A stretch of 64,000 nucleotides of DNA from assembly GCA_964347345.1 (NCBI GenBank), contig CAYFYB010000005.1:1-64000 (forward strand), given 5' to 3'. The stretch comes from JAJISG01 sp964347345. Lineage in GTDB: Archaea > Thermoplasmatota > Thermoplasmata > RBG-16-68-12 > JAJISG01. Under the pieces are notes generated by a model. It searched no databases and was not told the DNA's origin. It saw only the letters and a program-made list of their open reading frames with translations. Numbering within the stretch: the stretch's first letter is position 1; each line of letters starts with the position of its first letter. Shown here piece after piece: positions 49,965 to 58,829 of the stretch. Both the position numbers and the translations under genes were made by a program.

Positions 49965-50732
49965 CTAGCAGAATACCGATATCTCAACCTGTCTCGTTCG
50001 CTCCCGGAATCCCGTGTCGATGGCTGGCAGTGGTTCCGATATCGCCATCTGAGAGGAGTGAAGCCCGGTGACGTAGTCCTCCAGCACGGACTGGTTCGGG
50101 GGTACGGGCAGAAACGGTGTGCTCCTGCCCTCTGCGGGAATGGATACGAGGAGGCCGCCCTTGATGTTCTGTATCCTCACCACCTTATCGGCCATCTGGT
50201 GGAGGAGGTTTCCAATGCCCCTCCTCCTGTACAGCTGGGAGAGGCCGTGATTGGTCACCAGACCTATGATCTCTTCCTCCCTCACCAGGTCTCTCACCCC
50301 TTTCAGTCCCCGTCGGAGGAGGTGGTAGGCCTCCTGGTACTCCACATCCTCGTCCATGAAGAGGTCTGGCAAACAGGCTAGGACCAGGAGTCCGGGGCCC
50401 GCTCTCACCTCTTCCTCCAGGGATTCCAGCAGAAGGGAGGCCATCTGGTAGGCGGTGAAGGCCCGGGCAACCCTTATGCGGCCCAGCACCCTCTGCCTAG
50501 GCACTCCATGCCTCTTGGCGAGGGAGGCGATGGTATAGGGGTTGATGGAGTTCCCGCCATCCACGTAGACCACCTCCCTGTCGAAGTCTAGGATGTGGCG
50601 GACGCACAGCAGAAAGGTCAGGTCGTGGACGAAGCTGCTGGCGCTGTTCAGGAAGGTGACCTTGGAGGGCTCGAATCCCCCCAGAAGGTTATCCAGTATC
50701 CCGTTGGAAGTGTAAAGCCTAGGGGGGCTCAT
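49965..50732 (-). CDS. RecA/RadA-fold protein lacking a Walker A motif
   Basis: 255 residues. It has the outline of a RadA/RadB-type RecA core: SNGILDNLLGGFEPSKVTFLN, VVYVDGGNSINPYTIASLAKRHG (the second-strand region), VARAFTAYQMASLL, LLVLACLPDLF (Walker B position), and GLVTNHG. Where GxxxxGKT should be there is NSASSFVHDL, so the P-loop is lost. It may be a non-hydrolysing paralogue that binds RadA or another ATPase. ATG 50732 with AGGAGG ten bases upstream is chosen over TTG 50756. Located upstream of the herA-nurA-rad50-mre11 region. Confidence 0.74.
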   Translation of the reverse strand: MSPPRLYTSNGILDNLLGGFEPSKVTFLNSASSFVHDLTFLLCVRHILDFDREVVYVDGGNSINPYTIASLAKRHGVPRQRVLGRIRVARAFTAYQMASLLLESLEEEVRAGPGLLVLACLPDLFMDEDVEYQEAYHLLRRGLKGVRDLVREEEIIGLVTNHGLSQLYRRRGIGNLLHQMADKVVRIQNIKGGLLVSIPAEGRSTPFLPVPPNQSVLEDYVTGLHSSQMAISEPLPAIDTGFRERTRQVEISVFC

Positions 50733-50878
50733 CCTAACTTGGCCTCCTGTTGTCAACCTCCCCGCGAAGCGGTAAGCGTGAAGGGCTTACCACCCCTCCA
50801 TATAAAGGGGGACGGGGGGGAGGTGGCTAAAAGTGATCCCAGGAAGAGCCTTAAGACGCATCTGGCCATGTCAGGGAC

Positions 50879-51391
50879 ATGGCGCAACGCGTGCTGCCCT
50901 TCGAAGAAGTGGAAAGGCAGCTCCGGAAGAGAAGCTTCGGAATCCTGGGGACGGTCACACCGAAGGGAGCACCGCATGCCACCTGCGTGCTCTACGGCGT
51001 CTCCCCACCGGAGGAGAAACTGGCTCTCTATGTGGTCACGGAGAGGCACTACAGGAAGACGCGTAATGTCCTGGCGGACCCTCATGTCTGGTTTGTCGTG
51101 CCCGTCCCTCATGCCATCCTCCGGTTCGTGCCGCCATCCTGCATCCAGTTCCCGGGAGCGGCGGACGTTCGGAGCCTGGACGACCCCGTAGGTCGCGCTG
51201 CCTTCGGCCAGGATCGCATTCTGAGGATGTCCATCGAGCAGGCGGAGCGGGACGAGTACGATGCCGTCTTCCTCCGGGTACGTCCCGGAAAGAGAGTCTT
51301 CGGTTACGGTCTCGGAATCAGCTTGCTGGAGCTCCGGCGTGACGTTGGCAAGGGACCTTTCACTACGATCGTACCCGATGCCAGACGGTAG
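50879..51391 (+). CDS. Pyridoxamine 5'-phosphate oxidase-like FMN-binding protein
   Basis: 170 residues. FMN-binding split-barrel family: FGILGTVTPKGAPHATCVLYGV at the N-terminus, then LYVVTERHYRKTRNVLADPHVWFVV, are typical of general PNPOx-like and F420/FMN reductase proteins. The PNPOx substrate residues are not identifiable, so a flavin or F420 reductase role is as likely. A TATA-like CCATATAAAG (about 50797-50806) is a little far for ATG 50879; an ATG at 50867 is out of the best context. Divergent from the RecA-fold gene. Confidence 0.82.
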   Translation: MAQRVLPFEEVERQLRKRSFGILGTVTPKGAPHATCVLYGVSPPEEKLALYVVTERHYRKTRNVLADPHVWFVVPVPHAILRFVPPSCIQFPGAADVRSLDDPVGRAAFGQDRILRMSIEQAERDEYDAVFLRVRPGKRVFGYGLGISLLELRRDVGKGPFTTIVPDARR

Positions 51392-51420
51392 TGAAGCGCC
51401 CTAGTGCCCGGGGACGAAGG

Positions 51421-52029
51421 CTACCACGTTCGCGGCGGAGCGGCTGGCCGCTTCATAACCTTCCGAAGCTTCTCCTCATATTTCTTCACCACAAGCTCCT
51501 GCACGATGGAGCCAGCGATGGCGATGCCCGCAGCCGAGAGGAAGCTTAGCTGAAGGTCGTTTGTAAGCAGGAAGATACCGACCCCAGCGAGGACGCTTCC
51601 AACCAGAGCGGTGACGTAGCTCAGGAGCCTTTCCATGTAGTAGAAGGTCAGGGAGAAGATGACAAGCATCACGAGGATGCCAGCGATCAAGGCATCGTTT
51701 CGGCTCATCTGCTCCAACAGGCTCCTGTATGACACGTACAGGCCCAGGGCCCCGGCCATGCCCGCGAGGGCCACCTCAACTATCCACGTGAACAGCATGC
51801 TACCGATGATGGCGCCTACCAGGGCCAGGGCAAGGGCCACCAGACCCGGCATGAGGAGAGCGCCAAGATTGTATCCAACGGCGGCCCCGAGAATCATTCC
51901 CAGAAGGGTCATCAACCTCCCCCATATGGCCCTTCCAACGAAGCCCAGGCTTACCCCGATGGCCACGTATATGTAGGAGATGATGGCCAGGGCGAAGGAG
52001 GGAATGAGGAAGGGCATGATCTCGACCAA
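51421..52029 (-). CDS. Polytopic membrane protein of unknown function
   Basis: 202 residues with about seven short hydrophobic helices from residue 6 to about 180 and a basic C-terminus (VVKKYEEKLRKVMKRP). Several Gly-rich helices (GMILGAAVGYNLGALL). No family recognised. TTG 52029 has GGAGG six bases upstream; an ATG four codons in is possible. Follows herA by 76 bases on the same strand but with its own promoter-like AT tract. Confidence 0.7.
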   Translation of the reverse strand: MVEIMPFLIPSFALAIISYIYVAIGVSLGFVGRAIWGRLMTLLGMILGAAVGYNLGALLMPGLVALALALVGAIIGSMLFTWIVEVALAGMAGALGLYVSYRSLLEQMSRNDALIAGILVMLVIFSLTFYYMERLLSYVTALVGSVLAGVGIFLLTNDLQLSFLSAAGIAIAGSIVQELVVKKYEEKLRKVMKRPAAPPRTW

Positions 52030-52105
52030 CGTTTGCCTCCGACCAAGGTGGAGGGGTGGGGTGCATTAACCTTTATCCCTTGGTTCTCAGGAAAAGTGTG
52101 AGATC

Positions 52106-53632
52106 CTAAAGCACCTCATCAGCCTTGGCCGCAATCTTGTCCAAGGTCTCGTGGGTCACCTTTCCCTTCAGGATGTGCTCCCTCACGTTCATGTCGTCGT
52201 ACTGCATCACGTCGATGACCGTCGGTATCCTTATGGCGTCTCCGAGAACGGCCACACAGCGCGCGGGGATCGTGGAGATTATGCTCTCCCACATGCTCCT
52301 GTCGGGAACTCCAGCCAGAGCCGAGGTCACATCGCTGGGCTCCTTCAGGGACATGACAAGCCTGTTGGCCAGCTGGCTCCGCACCTCATCGTCAATCTTG
52401 GACGGCCTTTGGTCCACCAGGGCCAGGAGGAGGTTGAACTTCCTCGTCTCCCGGGCGAGCTTGCTGAAGATTGTGTAGGTGGCGATCCCTGGATCCAGGA
52501 ACTTGTGGGCCTCCTCCAGGAATAGGACGAGCCTGGGAAGCTCCTCGTTCTTCTCGGTGTAAAGGTCGAAGAGGCGGCGCGCCAGGACGTTGGCCACGAA
52601 TAGGTATACCATGTGATCTGTCCCGAAGTCCCCGAAGTCCAGGACGAGGGACTTCCCCTCCCGAATCAGGCCGACGATGGTGGAAAAGGCATCCTTCCCG
52701 GTGGGCCGGATGAAGGGGAGGCGCTGAAGACGGCCCATCCTTCTCTTGAGGGCATTGAGGACAGTGGGATGCACCTTGGTCTCGTCGTACTCCTCCGGCA
52801 AGGCCTCGCGGATAGCCGTCACCAGGTCCGTCACCCGGCGCCTATCCACCTCGTAGATGGCGTCGATCATGTTCTGGTTCAGGTCCTGGAGGGCTACGAT
52901 GAGGTCCTCGGGCCTAATCTCCTCCGGGTCTACGAGGAACGGCCTGGCCTCCCTGTTCTTCGGGTCCAGGGAGAGAATCTCCACCCTCTCTGGGAAGAAG
53001 AACTTGAGACCCTCTGTCTTGTCCGTCCTGGAGTAGATGCCATACTCGCCATGCATATCAAAGACCAGGACGGACCCCGCCCTTTTTGCCAGGACGCCGC
53101 AGCATACCAGCTTGTTGAGGATGCTCTTCCCCATCCCCGTCCTGCCGAAGATGGCGAAGGGCTTCTCCGTCAGCTTCTCGAAGTCCACGTGCACGTAGAA
53201 CTTGGAGACGCCACGGATGGTGCCCATAGGGGCCGACCTGTGGGTCTTCTGGTAGATGAGTTCTACGTCCTTCTCGACGGCATGTCGGGTCTCGGAGAAG
53301 TAGGGCGGTATCGTCTCGGGCTCCGAGAGACGGCCGGTCTCCTTATCAATGAGCTGGATGGGCCTCAGCAGCGCTTTGGAGTAGAAGATCGGGCCTCCGT
53401 AGCCCTCCTGCATGTCCGCGGGCATGATGGAGTCCCGCAGACGGGACCCTGCCAGCCTCTCGGCGATGTCGGATGCCTCGTTGACTATGTCGTGGACCAT
53501 GCAGTAGAAGTCGTACCGGCGACCCTCCACGATGACCGGGTAGCCGATGCGTAGGTCCTCGGGGTTCTCCAACTCCAGTTTGGCGGTGAGTCCGCCGAGG
53601 ACAGAGGCTGAGACTATCTCCCCTATCCTCAT
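52106..53632 (-). CDS. herA: HerA DNA translocase/helicase
   Basis: 508 residues. Hexameric FtsK-like ATPase that works with NurA and Mre11-Rad50 in DNA end resection. N-terminal HAS-barrel (IGEIVSASVLGGLTAKLEL), Walker A GRTGMGKS, MHGEYG, Walker B LVLFLEEAHKFLDP, and the C-terminal LVDQRPSKIDDEV and CVAVLGDA segments fit HerA in length and order. Its ATG overlaps the nurA stop by four bases (ATGA), making it the last gene of the mre11-rad50-nurA-herA operon. Confidence 0.95.
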   Translation of the reverse strand: MRIGEIVSASVLGGLTAKLELENPEDLRIGYPVIVEGRRYDFYCMVHDIVNEASDIAERLAGSRLRDSIMPADMQEGYGGPIFYSKALLRPIQLIDKETGRLSEPETIPPYFSETRHAVEKDVELIYQKTHRSAPMGTIRGVSKFYVHVDFEKLTEKPFAIFGRTGMGKSILNKLVCCGVLAKRAGSVLVFDMHGEYGIYSRTDKTEGLKFFFPERVEILSLDPKNREARPFLVDPEEIRPEDLIVALQDLNQNMIDAIYEVDRRRVTDLVTAIREALPEEYDETKVHPTVLNALKRRMGRLQRLPFIRPTGKDAFSTIVGLIREGKSLVLDFGDFGTDHMVYLFVANVLARRLFDLYTEKNEELPRLVLFLEEAHKFLDPGIATYTIFSKLARETRKFNLLLALVDQRPSKIDDEVRSQLANRLVMSLKEPSDVTSALAGVPDRSMWESIISTIPARCVAVLGDAIRIPTVIDVMQYDDMNVREHILKGKVTHETLDKIAAKADEVL

Positions 53633-54624
53633 TTCAGCTCCCTCGTCACCTTATCCAGGTATTCATGAAAGGCCCCCCTCCTCTCACCCTCCATGCTGGT
53701 GAGACCCGCCGCCAAGAGGTTCAGTGGCAGGCCCAGGCGGAGCCCCTCCTTCATTATGGCGTCCTCATACAGCTCTCGCATCTGTCGAACGGTGACGGCG
53801 AAGCGATGGGCCTCAAAGAGGGGGTGCGGATATCCTACACACAGTGGGGAGGAACAGTAGGCGGCGAGCTGGGAGAAGGCGTGCTCAGGATCGTCCTTGT
53901 AGGTCCCCAGGTCCACCCGGAACCACTTGGGGGCCTCGGGGTGCAGCCTTGCGAAGTAGACATCTCCATGAAGGAGGCCCTTTTGTCTCTTCTCGAAGGA
54001 CTGGGGGACGCGGACAAAGGCGGTGCCCTTCATCCCTCGCAGGAGCTCCTCATCAGTGAGCCTATGACCAAAGGCGTGAGTGGTGGAGTCCTTGGACACG
54101 CCCACCAGTACGTGGTCCCTCTCCTCACAGGCCTCGACCAACTCACCGAGACGGTCTGTCTCCTTCGGGAAGGAGGCAAGGGTACCATCGAGGGCGATAA
54201 TGAGGCCCCTGTTCGACCTGGCTGCCCTGAGGGCCACTTCACTCTCGTAGTACTTCCTGAACTCGTTGACCATCTCCCTGTGCTGCTCTCTGGACCCTTG
54301 GGTGAGGCGGAAGATGGAGGAGTAAAGTTCTTCTTCCTGAGGGAAGTCCTCCGAGGTCGATATGAGGACGCTCCTCTCGAACTTGTCCAAAGAATCTGCA
54401 TGGTAGCCCCTCGCGGTCGGCTTGAAGTGAAGGGCTCCAATCCTTATGACCGCCAGCCATGTGGATGACACGTTCCAGAGAAAGGAGTAGGAGCCGTCCA
54501 CCGCCACCATATCAGGAGGCTCCACAGCCACTTCAAACTCCCTCACTTCCATAGAGGGCTTTTCATCATCGCCGTTCTGATACTCCAGGATCTTCCTGAG
54601 TTCGTGGCGCAGCTCCTCCAGCAC
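53629..54624 (-). CDS. nurA: NurA 5'-3' nuclease
   Basis: 331 residues. NurA domain: MVAVDGSYSFLW contains the first catalytic Asp, LIIALDGTLASF the second, and SKDSTTHAFG, FRVDLGTY and YPHPLFEAHRFA are conserved. It degrades DNA strands in complex with HerA during end processing. Two bases separate it from rad50 and four overlap with herA. Confidence 0.93.
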   Translation of the reverse strand: MLEELRHELRKILEYQNGDDEKPSMEVREFEVAVEPPDMVAVDGSYSFLWNVSSTWLAVIRIGALHFKPTARGYHADSLDKFERSVLISTSEDFPQEEELYSSIFRLTQGSREQHREMVNEFRKYYESEVALRAARSNRGLIIALDGTLASFPKETDRLGELVEACEERDHVLVGVSKDSTTHAFGHRLTDEELLRGMKGTAFVRVPQSFEKRQKGLLHGDVYFARLHPEAPKWFRVDLGTYKDDPEHAFSQLAAYCSSPLCVGYPHPLFEAHRFAVTVRQMRELYEDAIMKEGLRLGLPLNLLAAGLTSMEGERRGAFHEYLDKVTRELK

Positions 54625-54626
54625 GT

Positions 54627-57050
54627 TCAGGCCATCACCTCGGCCTTGGACTCTCCCTCAGAGGTCATGGTCACCCCAATTCTCCCTGGGAACTTCTCTG
54701 CCACCTCCGTCAGGTGGGTGATGAGGACCACCTTCTCGAAGGAGTCCCCCATCCGGAAGAGCTTGGAGACGAAGAGCTCTCGTGAGCTCTCGGTATCCAG
54801 AGAGCCCAGGTCACCTTCGTCTATGAAGAGGGTCTTCATTCGCCCATAGGTGCGCCCCACCTGAGGCATGCTGGCGAGCTCCCTGGCAATGGCAAACCTG
54901 AGGGCTGCATTTATCTGGGTCCTTTCACCGCCGCTGAAGATACCCACGTCGTGCCATTCCCCGTCAACCCCTTCCACGAGGATCCTGATGCCGTAGCCCC
55001 TCGCCTCCTCATGGGTCTCCAGCTTCACCCTGCGAAGACGACCGTTGGTCAGCTCGTTGAGGTTCTTCGAGGTCTCGATCTCTAGCTCTGGCAGCAGGCG
55101 GTTTATGGCGTACATCACCACGCCCTTCTTGTGGAATACACCTTCCCGGAGGATGGTGTGGACCTCTGCCTTGCCGCGAAGCTCCTCCAGCCTGGCTTCG
55201 ACCCCCTTCTGTCGCTCCTTGAGCTGTTTGAGTTCCTCCAGCCTTCTCTCCGCGGCTTTCAAATTTGCCTCCGACTCAAAGAGGGCCTTGGAGACCTCGT
55301 CCCTCTGGGACCTGAGCTGCTCGACGTCCCTCTGGGCTTGGCGATATGCCTCCTCGTCCTTCTCCAGCTTCAATGAGAGCTGGTTGGCCTCTTCCGTCTT
55401 CCTCTTCACGTCCTCGCGCTGAGCCTCCATCTCCCTGATCATGTCCTCGAGGCCTTCCAGCCTCTGCAACTCCTCCCTGATCCGTTGGAGGAGCTCCCTC
55501 CTCTCCTTCGCGCCGGTTTGGGCCTCTCGTAGAGTACTCAGCCTCTTTTTCTCCTCCGGACCGTAACCTGCTTCCTCCAGCTTACTCTTCACTGCAGCCT
55601 GCTTCTGCCTCAGCTCCTCCCTCTTCTCCTCTCTCTCCGCCCGCTTCTCTTCCAGCTCGTTTCGAATGGCCTCTATCCTCTCCCCTATCTCTGTGAAGAG
55701 GAAGGTGTCCCGATTGATGCTGGAGACCTTGCCTTTGATCTCAGCCAGGGCCTCTCGGGCCTCCTGCTGTTCCCCCCTGAGGCGGCTGACAAGCTCTGTC
55801 CGCTCAGAAAGCCAATCCAGTTCCTTGTCAATCCTGGCGATCCTCTCCTCCAGGGAGCCCTCCTCCCTCAGGATCTGGAAGGCCTCATCAATCCCCATGT
55901 CTGCGGAAAGCCCTGCGAGTCGGGCCTCCTCCTCTGCAACCTTCCTCTCCAGACCCTGGACCAGGGATCGGTATCCTGCCTCCAAGTCCGCAGCCCTGGT
56001 CTCAAGGGATTCGAGTTCCTTGAGCAGAAGCGTCGCCCGCTGTTGCCTCTCCATCAGGTCCTGGGCCTCGGCCTCCAGGTCCTCGAACTCCTTCACCTCC
56101 CTGGCGAGGGCTTCACTCTTCTCCCTCAACCCGGGAAGGGCCTGCAGTACCTCTCGCTTCTCCCTCAACCTCGCTTCCAGATCCTCCAGTGAACTCCTAA
56201 GGCCATCGAGGGCTGTCTTGGCCTTGATGTATGTCTCATGACCCTTTGCGAGCCGGTTGAACTGCTCCTCCCTGGCGGTTAGCTTGCCCTTGGCCTCCTG
56301 AAAGGCGTCCTTGTACTCCCCTGCCTGCTCCTTCCAGGATAGAACCTCTTTTCTGACCTCGTCCACCTGGGAGGCCTGCTCCTTGAGGACCACCATCTCT
56401 CCCTGGGCCTCCTGTACCTCTGCCCTGAGGGTGTCCAGCTTTGCCTTCGCTAGGTCCGCCGCTTTCTCGAAGGTCTCCAGCCTGAAGAGTTTTTGAAAGA
56501 CTTCGAGTCTCTCCGATGGCCTCTCTGCCCCCAACTGCTTCATCTCTTCCTGGCGTACGAAGGTGGAGTTACGAAAACCGTCGTAGTCCAGGCCGATTAC
56601 GTCCTCGATGATGGCCTCTAGTTCGGGGATGGTTCCCCTCAGGGGCTTCCCGTCCCTCTCCAGCTCCAGATAGGGTGAACCGTTGGATGTGAATCCCCTC
56701 TTCACCCGGTATACAGAGCCACTCTGGTGGAACGCTAGCATCACGTACCCTTCGTTCCCGCAGATCTCGGATATCTTAATCCCCTGGATATCGGTCCTAG
56801 TGGTTCGCTTGTAGAGGGCGAAGGTGATGGCGTCCAGAATGGTTGTCTTACCGGCGCCCGTGGGACCCGTGATGGCGGTGAACTTCTCCGGAAATGTGAT
56901 GGGGGGGCTTGTCCTCTGGAGGTACCGCATGAAGCCCTTCATCTCCAGCTCCTGGATGACGAACCCTTCGTGGGGGCTCGGGGCAGACTTCTCCAGGGTG
57001 GGAACAGCCTTCTCAGAAACCTCCTTGAAGAAAGACTCCAAGGTCTTCAA
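54627..57050 (-). CDS. rad50: Rad50 ATPase without a zinc hook
   Basis: 807 residues. Walker A G62-P-T-G-A-G-K-T69, Q-loop NSTFVRQEEM, a central coiled coil from about 180 to 640, ABC signature FSGGERTQINAALRFAIA, and Walker B TLFIDEGDLGSLD. It joins Mre11 to form the end-processing complex. Two oddities: the only Cys in the protein is Cys97, so the apex CxxC zinc hook is absent, and there is a 30-residue N-terminal extension before the usual start (IQELEMKGFMRY). It is somewhat shorter than typical archaeal Rad50. Overlaps mre11 by four bases. Confidence 0.93.
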   Translation of the reverse strand: MKTLESFFKEVSEKAVPTLEKSAPSPHEGFVIQELEMKGFMRYLQRTSPPITFPEKFTAITGPTGAGKTTILDAITFALYKRTTRTDIQGIKISEICGNEGYVMLAFHQSGSVYRVKRGFTSNGSPYLELERDGKPLRGTIPELEAIIEDVIGLDYDGFRNSTFVRQEEMKQLGAERPSERLEVFQKLFRLETFEKAADLAKAKLDTLRAEVQEAQGEMVVLKEQASQVDEVRKEVLSWKEQAGEYKDAFQEAKGKLTAREEQFNRLAKGHETYIKAKTALDGLRSSLEDLEARLREKREVLQALPGLREKSEALAREVKEFEDLEAEAQDLMERQQRATLLLKELESLETRAADLEAGYRSLVQGLERKVAEEEARLAGLSADMGIDEAFQILREEGSLEERIARIDKELDWLSERTELVSRLRGEQQEAREALAEIKGKVSSINRDTFLFTEIGERIEAIRNELEEKRAEREEKREELRQKQAAVKSKLEEAGYGPEEKKRLSTLREAQTGAKERRELLQRIREELQRLEGLEDMIREMEAQREDVKRKTEEANQLSLKLEKDEEAYRQAQRDVEQLRSQRDEVSKALFESEANLKAAERRLEELKQLKERQKGVEARLEELRGKAEVHTILREGVFHKKGVVMYAINRLLPELEIETSKNLNELTNGRLRRVKLETHEEARGYGIRILVEGVDGEWHDVGIFSGGERTQINAALRFAIARELASMPQVGRTYGRMKTLFIDEGDLGSLDTESSRELFVSKLFRMGDSFEKVVLITHLTEVAEKFPGRIGVTMTSEGESKAEVMA

Positions 57051-58231
57051 TGGAGGACCTCCTTCAGGATGGTTTCGCCTTCTTTCAGAATCTCCTCCAG
57101 GCGAGGGTGATCCCCGTAGTTGAGTCTGACGTATTCTTCGAAGAGCCTGAGGGGATCCAGGGTGAACTCCGCCAACGAAATCTTTTCCCGCTCGACGTAG
57201 GATAGGGCCACTTCGTAGTGGAAAGCCGGGGCCAGCCTCTTGGCAACGGCGGCTTCGTCGAGGACCTCCCTTTGACCCTCCGTCAGTTTGACCTCCAGCC
57301 GTACAAGGGCATCCTGGATGTCTCCCTGGAGGACCTCAAGGACCCGGGACGTCGGGTTCCCACCGGTGGCGTCCACCTCCACCTTGATCATGGGTCGGGT
57401 AGGCAGGGGATGGAAGCTCCAGCCCTCCCCTGGACCATAGGTGATGAATCCCTTTGAGTCCTCCCGCTCCCCCCAGTCCACCCTCTCGGGGGCACCCACG
57501 TAGACCACCTTGTCGCCCAAGGCCTGGTGGAGGTGGATGTGTCCGAGGATGGCCAGCTCCACCTCCGGGGGTATCATGTCCAGCGTGAAGGAGAACTCCC
57601 CTGGCAGGACCTCGGGATAGGCTGTGGATCTCACTTTAGCGCCCTCAACAAAGTAGTGCCCCAGGAGGAGGACGCGATTCTCACCAGCTTCCTCGACCCT
57701 CTTCTTCATCCACTCCTTCAGCATCCTGCGGCCTAGCTCGAAGGTCTGCTCTCGAGGAACGTCCTCTCCAAGCTTTTCCCGGACCCTGTCGCCAATGTGC
57801 TCGGGATGCAGGTAGGGCAGGATGAGGAAGGTGAAGGTCTCCCCCTCCAGGGTGACCTCCCGGACCGTGGGTTCCCTGAACACCTCAACGTGGGGGTAGC
57901 CCCTGAAGTCGTCCAGGGAGGTCCCGCGGCTCCACAGTCTGGGCTGGTCGTGGTTTCCTGCCAGGAGCCACGTCTGAATTCCTGACTTGCCTAGGGGCTC
58001 GATGACGTCTCGGCGAACCAGCTCCCGGAAGGCGGGGCTTACGTGGGTTCTGTCGAAGAGGTCGCCTCCCACGATGAAAAGCTCCACTTTGTGCTCGATG
58101 GCCCACTCGGCTGCCCGGGCAAAGTTCCTGTGAAGGTCCAATGACCTCTCTGAAATGCCTGTCTCTGGGTCGACCCTGAAGCCGAAGCTTATTCCTTCGT
58201 GGATGTCAGAAACCGCGAGGAGGCCGCCCAT
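57047..58231 (-). CDS. mre11: Mre11 nuclease
   Basis: 394 residues. Mn-dependent phosphoesterase of the Mre11 family: SDIHEG, GGDLFDRTHV, AGNHDQP, LLGHYFVE and LGHIHLHQ are the five metal-binding motifs, followed by a capping domain and a Rad50-binding C-terminal helix. A TATA box (CATTTAATAGG, 58252-58262) 26 bases before ATG 58231 predicts a leaderless mRNA. First gene of mre11-rad50-nurA-herA, whose members overlap by four bases or sit two apart. Confidence 0.95.
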   Translation of the reverse strand: MGGLLAVSDIHEGISFGFRVDPETGISERSLDLHRNFARAAEWAIEHKVELFIVGGDLFDRTHVSPAFRELVRRDVIEPLGKSGIQTWLLAGNHDQPRLWSRGTSLDDFRGYPHVEVFREPTVREVTLEGETFTFLILPYLHPEHIGDRVREKLGEDVPREQTFELGRRMLKEWMKKRVEEAGENRVLLLGHYFVEGAKVRSTAYPEVLPGEFSFTLDMIPPEVELAILGHIHLHQALGDKVVYVGAPERVDWGEREDSKGFITYGPGEGWSFHPLPTRPMIKVEVDATGGNPTSRVLEVLQGDIQDALVRLEVKLTEGQREVLDEAAVAKRLAPAFHYEVALSYVEREKISLAEFTLDPLRLFEEYVRLNYGDHPRLEEILKEGETILKEVLH

Positions 58232-58251
58232 CCCAAGCTGTAACGGGCTGT

Positions 58252-58262
58252 CCTATTAAATG
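58252..58262 (-). promoter_or_regulatory. TATA box of the mre11 operon
   Basis: Minus strand CATTTAATAGG, centred 26 bases before ATG 58231; drives mre11-rad50-nurA-herA. Confidence 0.65.
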
Positions 58263-58297
58263 CATGATGGGGAGGTCGATGAAAGTGGCGTAGCTCC

Positions 58298-58708
58298 TCA
58301 GTGCATGTCCCGGACTCTGGAGAGATGTTTGTGTCCGATGTAGATGTCATGCCAACGCTCACCAAGAGTCTCACTCAATTCCTCAAGGGTCTGAGGCACA
58401 TCGAATCCCTCGGTGGGATCTAGGACTGCGACTCCAGCTCCAGAGGAACCAGAGTATTCTATGACCAGAACCTCCTGGAAGTCCTCATCCTTTGGCATGA
58501 GGGTTGTGTAAACCAGAGCGACAGCCTCAAGGGGTATGAAGATTCCCCTTCGCCCTCTTAGGGCCACCTTGATGCCCTCACTTGTGATCTCCACCCATGG
58601 GGATTTCCGACGGCGGCGGAGGAGGAAGAGTACCAGGGAGGCCGTGGCCGGCATCCGAAGCCCACCGGAAAGATACAGGGACGACTTCGAGGAAGCTGTG
58701 TCTGTCAT
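58298..58708 (-). CDS. Hypothetical protein with a short N-terminal hydrophobic segment
   Basis: 136 residues from ATG 58708; a TTG 15 bases upstream and an ATG 54 bases downstream are alternatives. A hydrophobic stretch (PATASLVLFLL) followed by RRRRK suggests an inner-membrane anchor, then a beta-rich domain: SPWVEITSEGIKVALRG, GIFIPLEAVALVYTTL, EVLVIEYSG. That strand pattern recalls PH-like domains, but I cannot name a family. Monocistronic, upstream of mre11 by 66 bases. Confidence 0.6.
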   Translation of the reverse strand: MTDTASSKSSLYLSGGLRMPATASLVLFLLRRRRKSPWVEITSEGIKVALRGRRGIFIPLEAVALVYTTLMPKDEDFQEVLVIEYSGSSGAGVAVLDPTEGFDVPQTLEELSETLGERWHDIYIGHKHLSRVRDMH

Positions 58709-58829
58709 GAGGATCCACGGCAACTCCCACCAACTAAGGCCCAGGGAACTAAAGGCCTTGCGCCTGTCTGCAGAGGAGGAAAGAGGGTGACACCCGGCAT
58801 CCTTTTGCGTCGGAGGTCGATGACCAACC

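Noticed and set aside
54604..57123. Long open frames on the plus strand inside rad50 and herA (for example 55666-56241 and 52613-53554)
   Set aside because: They mirror the high-GC third positions of the real genes and have low-complexity Ser/Arg/Leu or Pro/Gly composition without a family.
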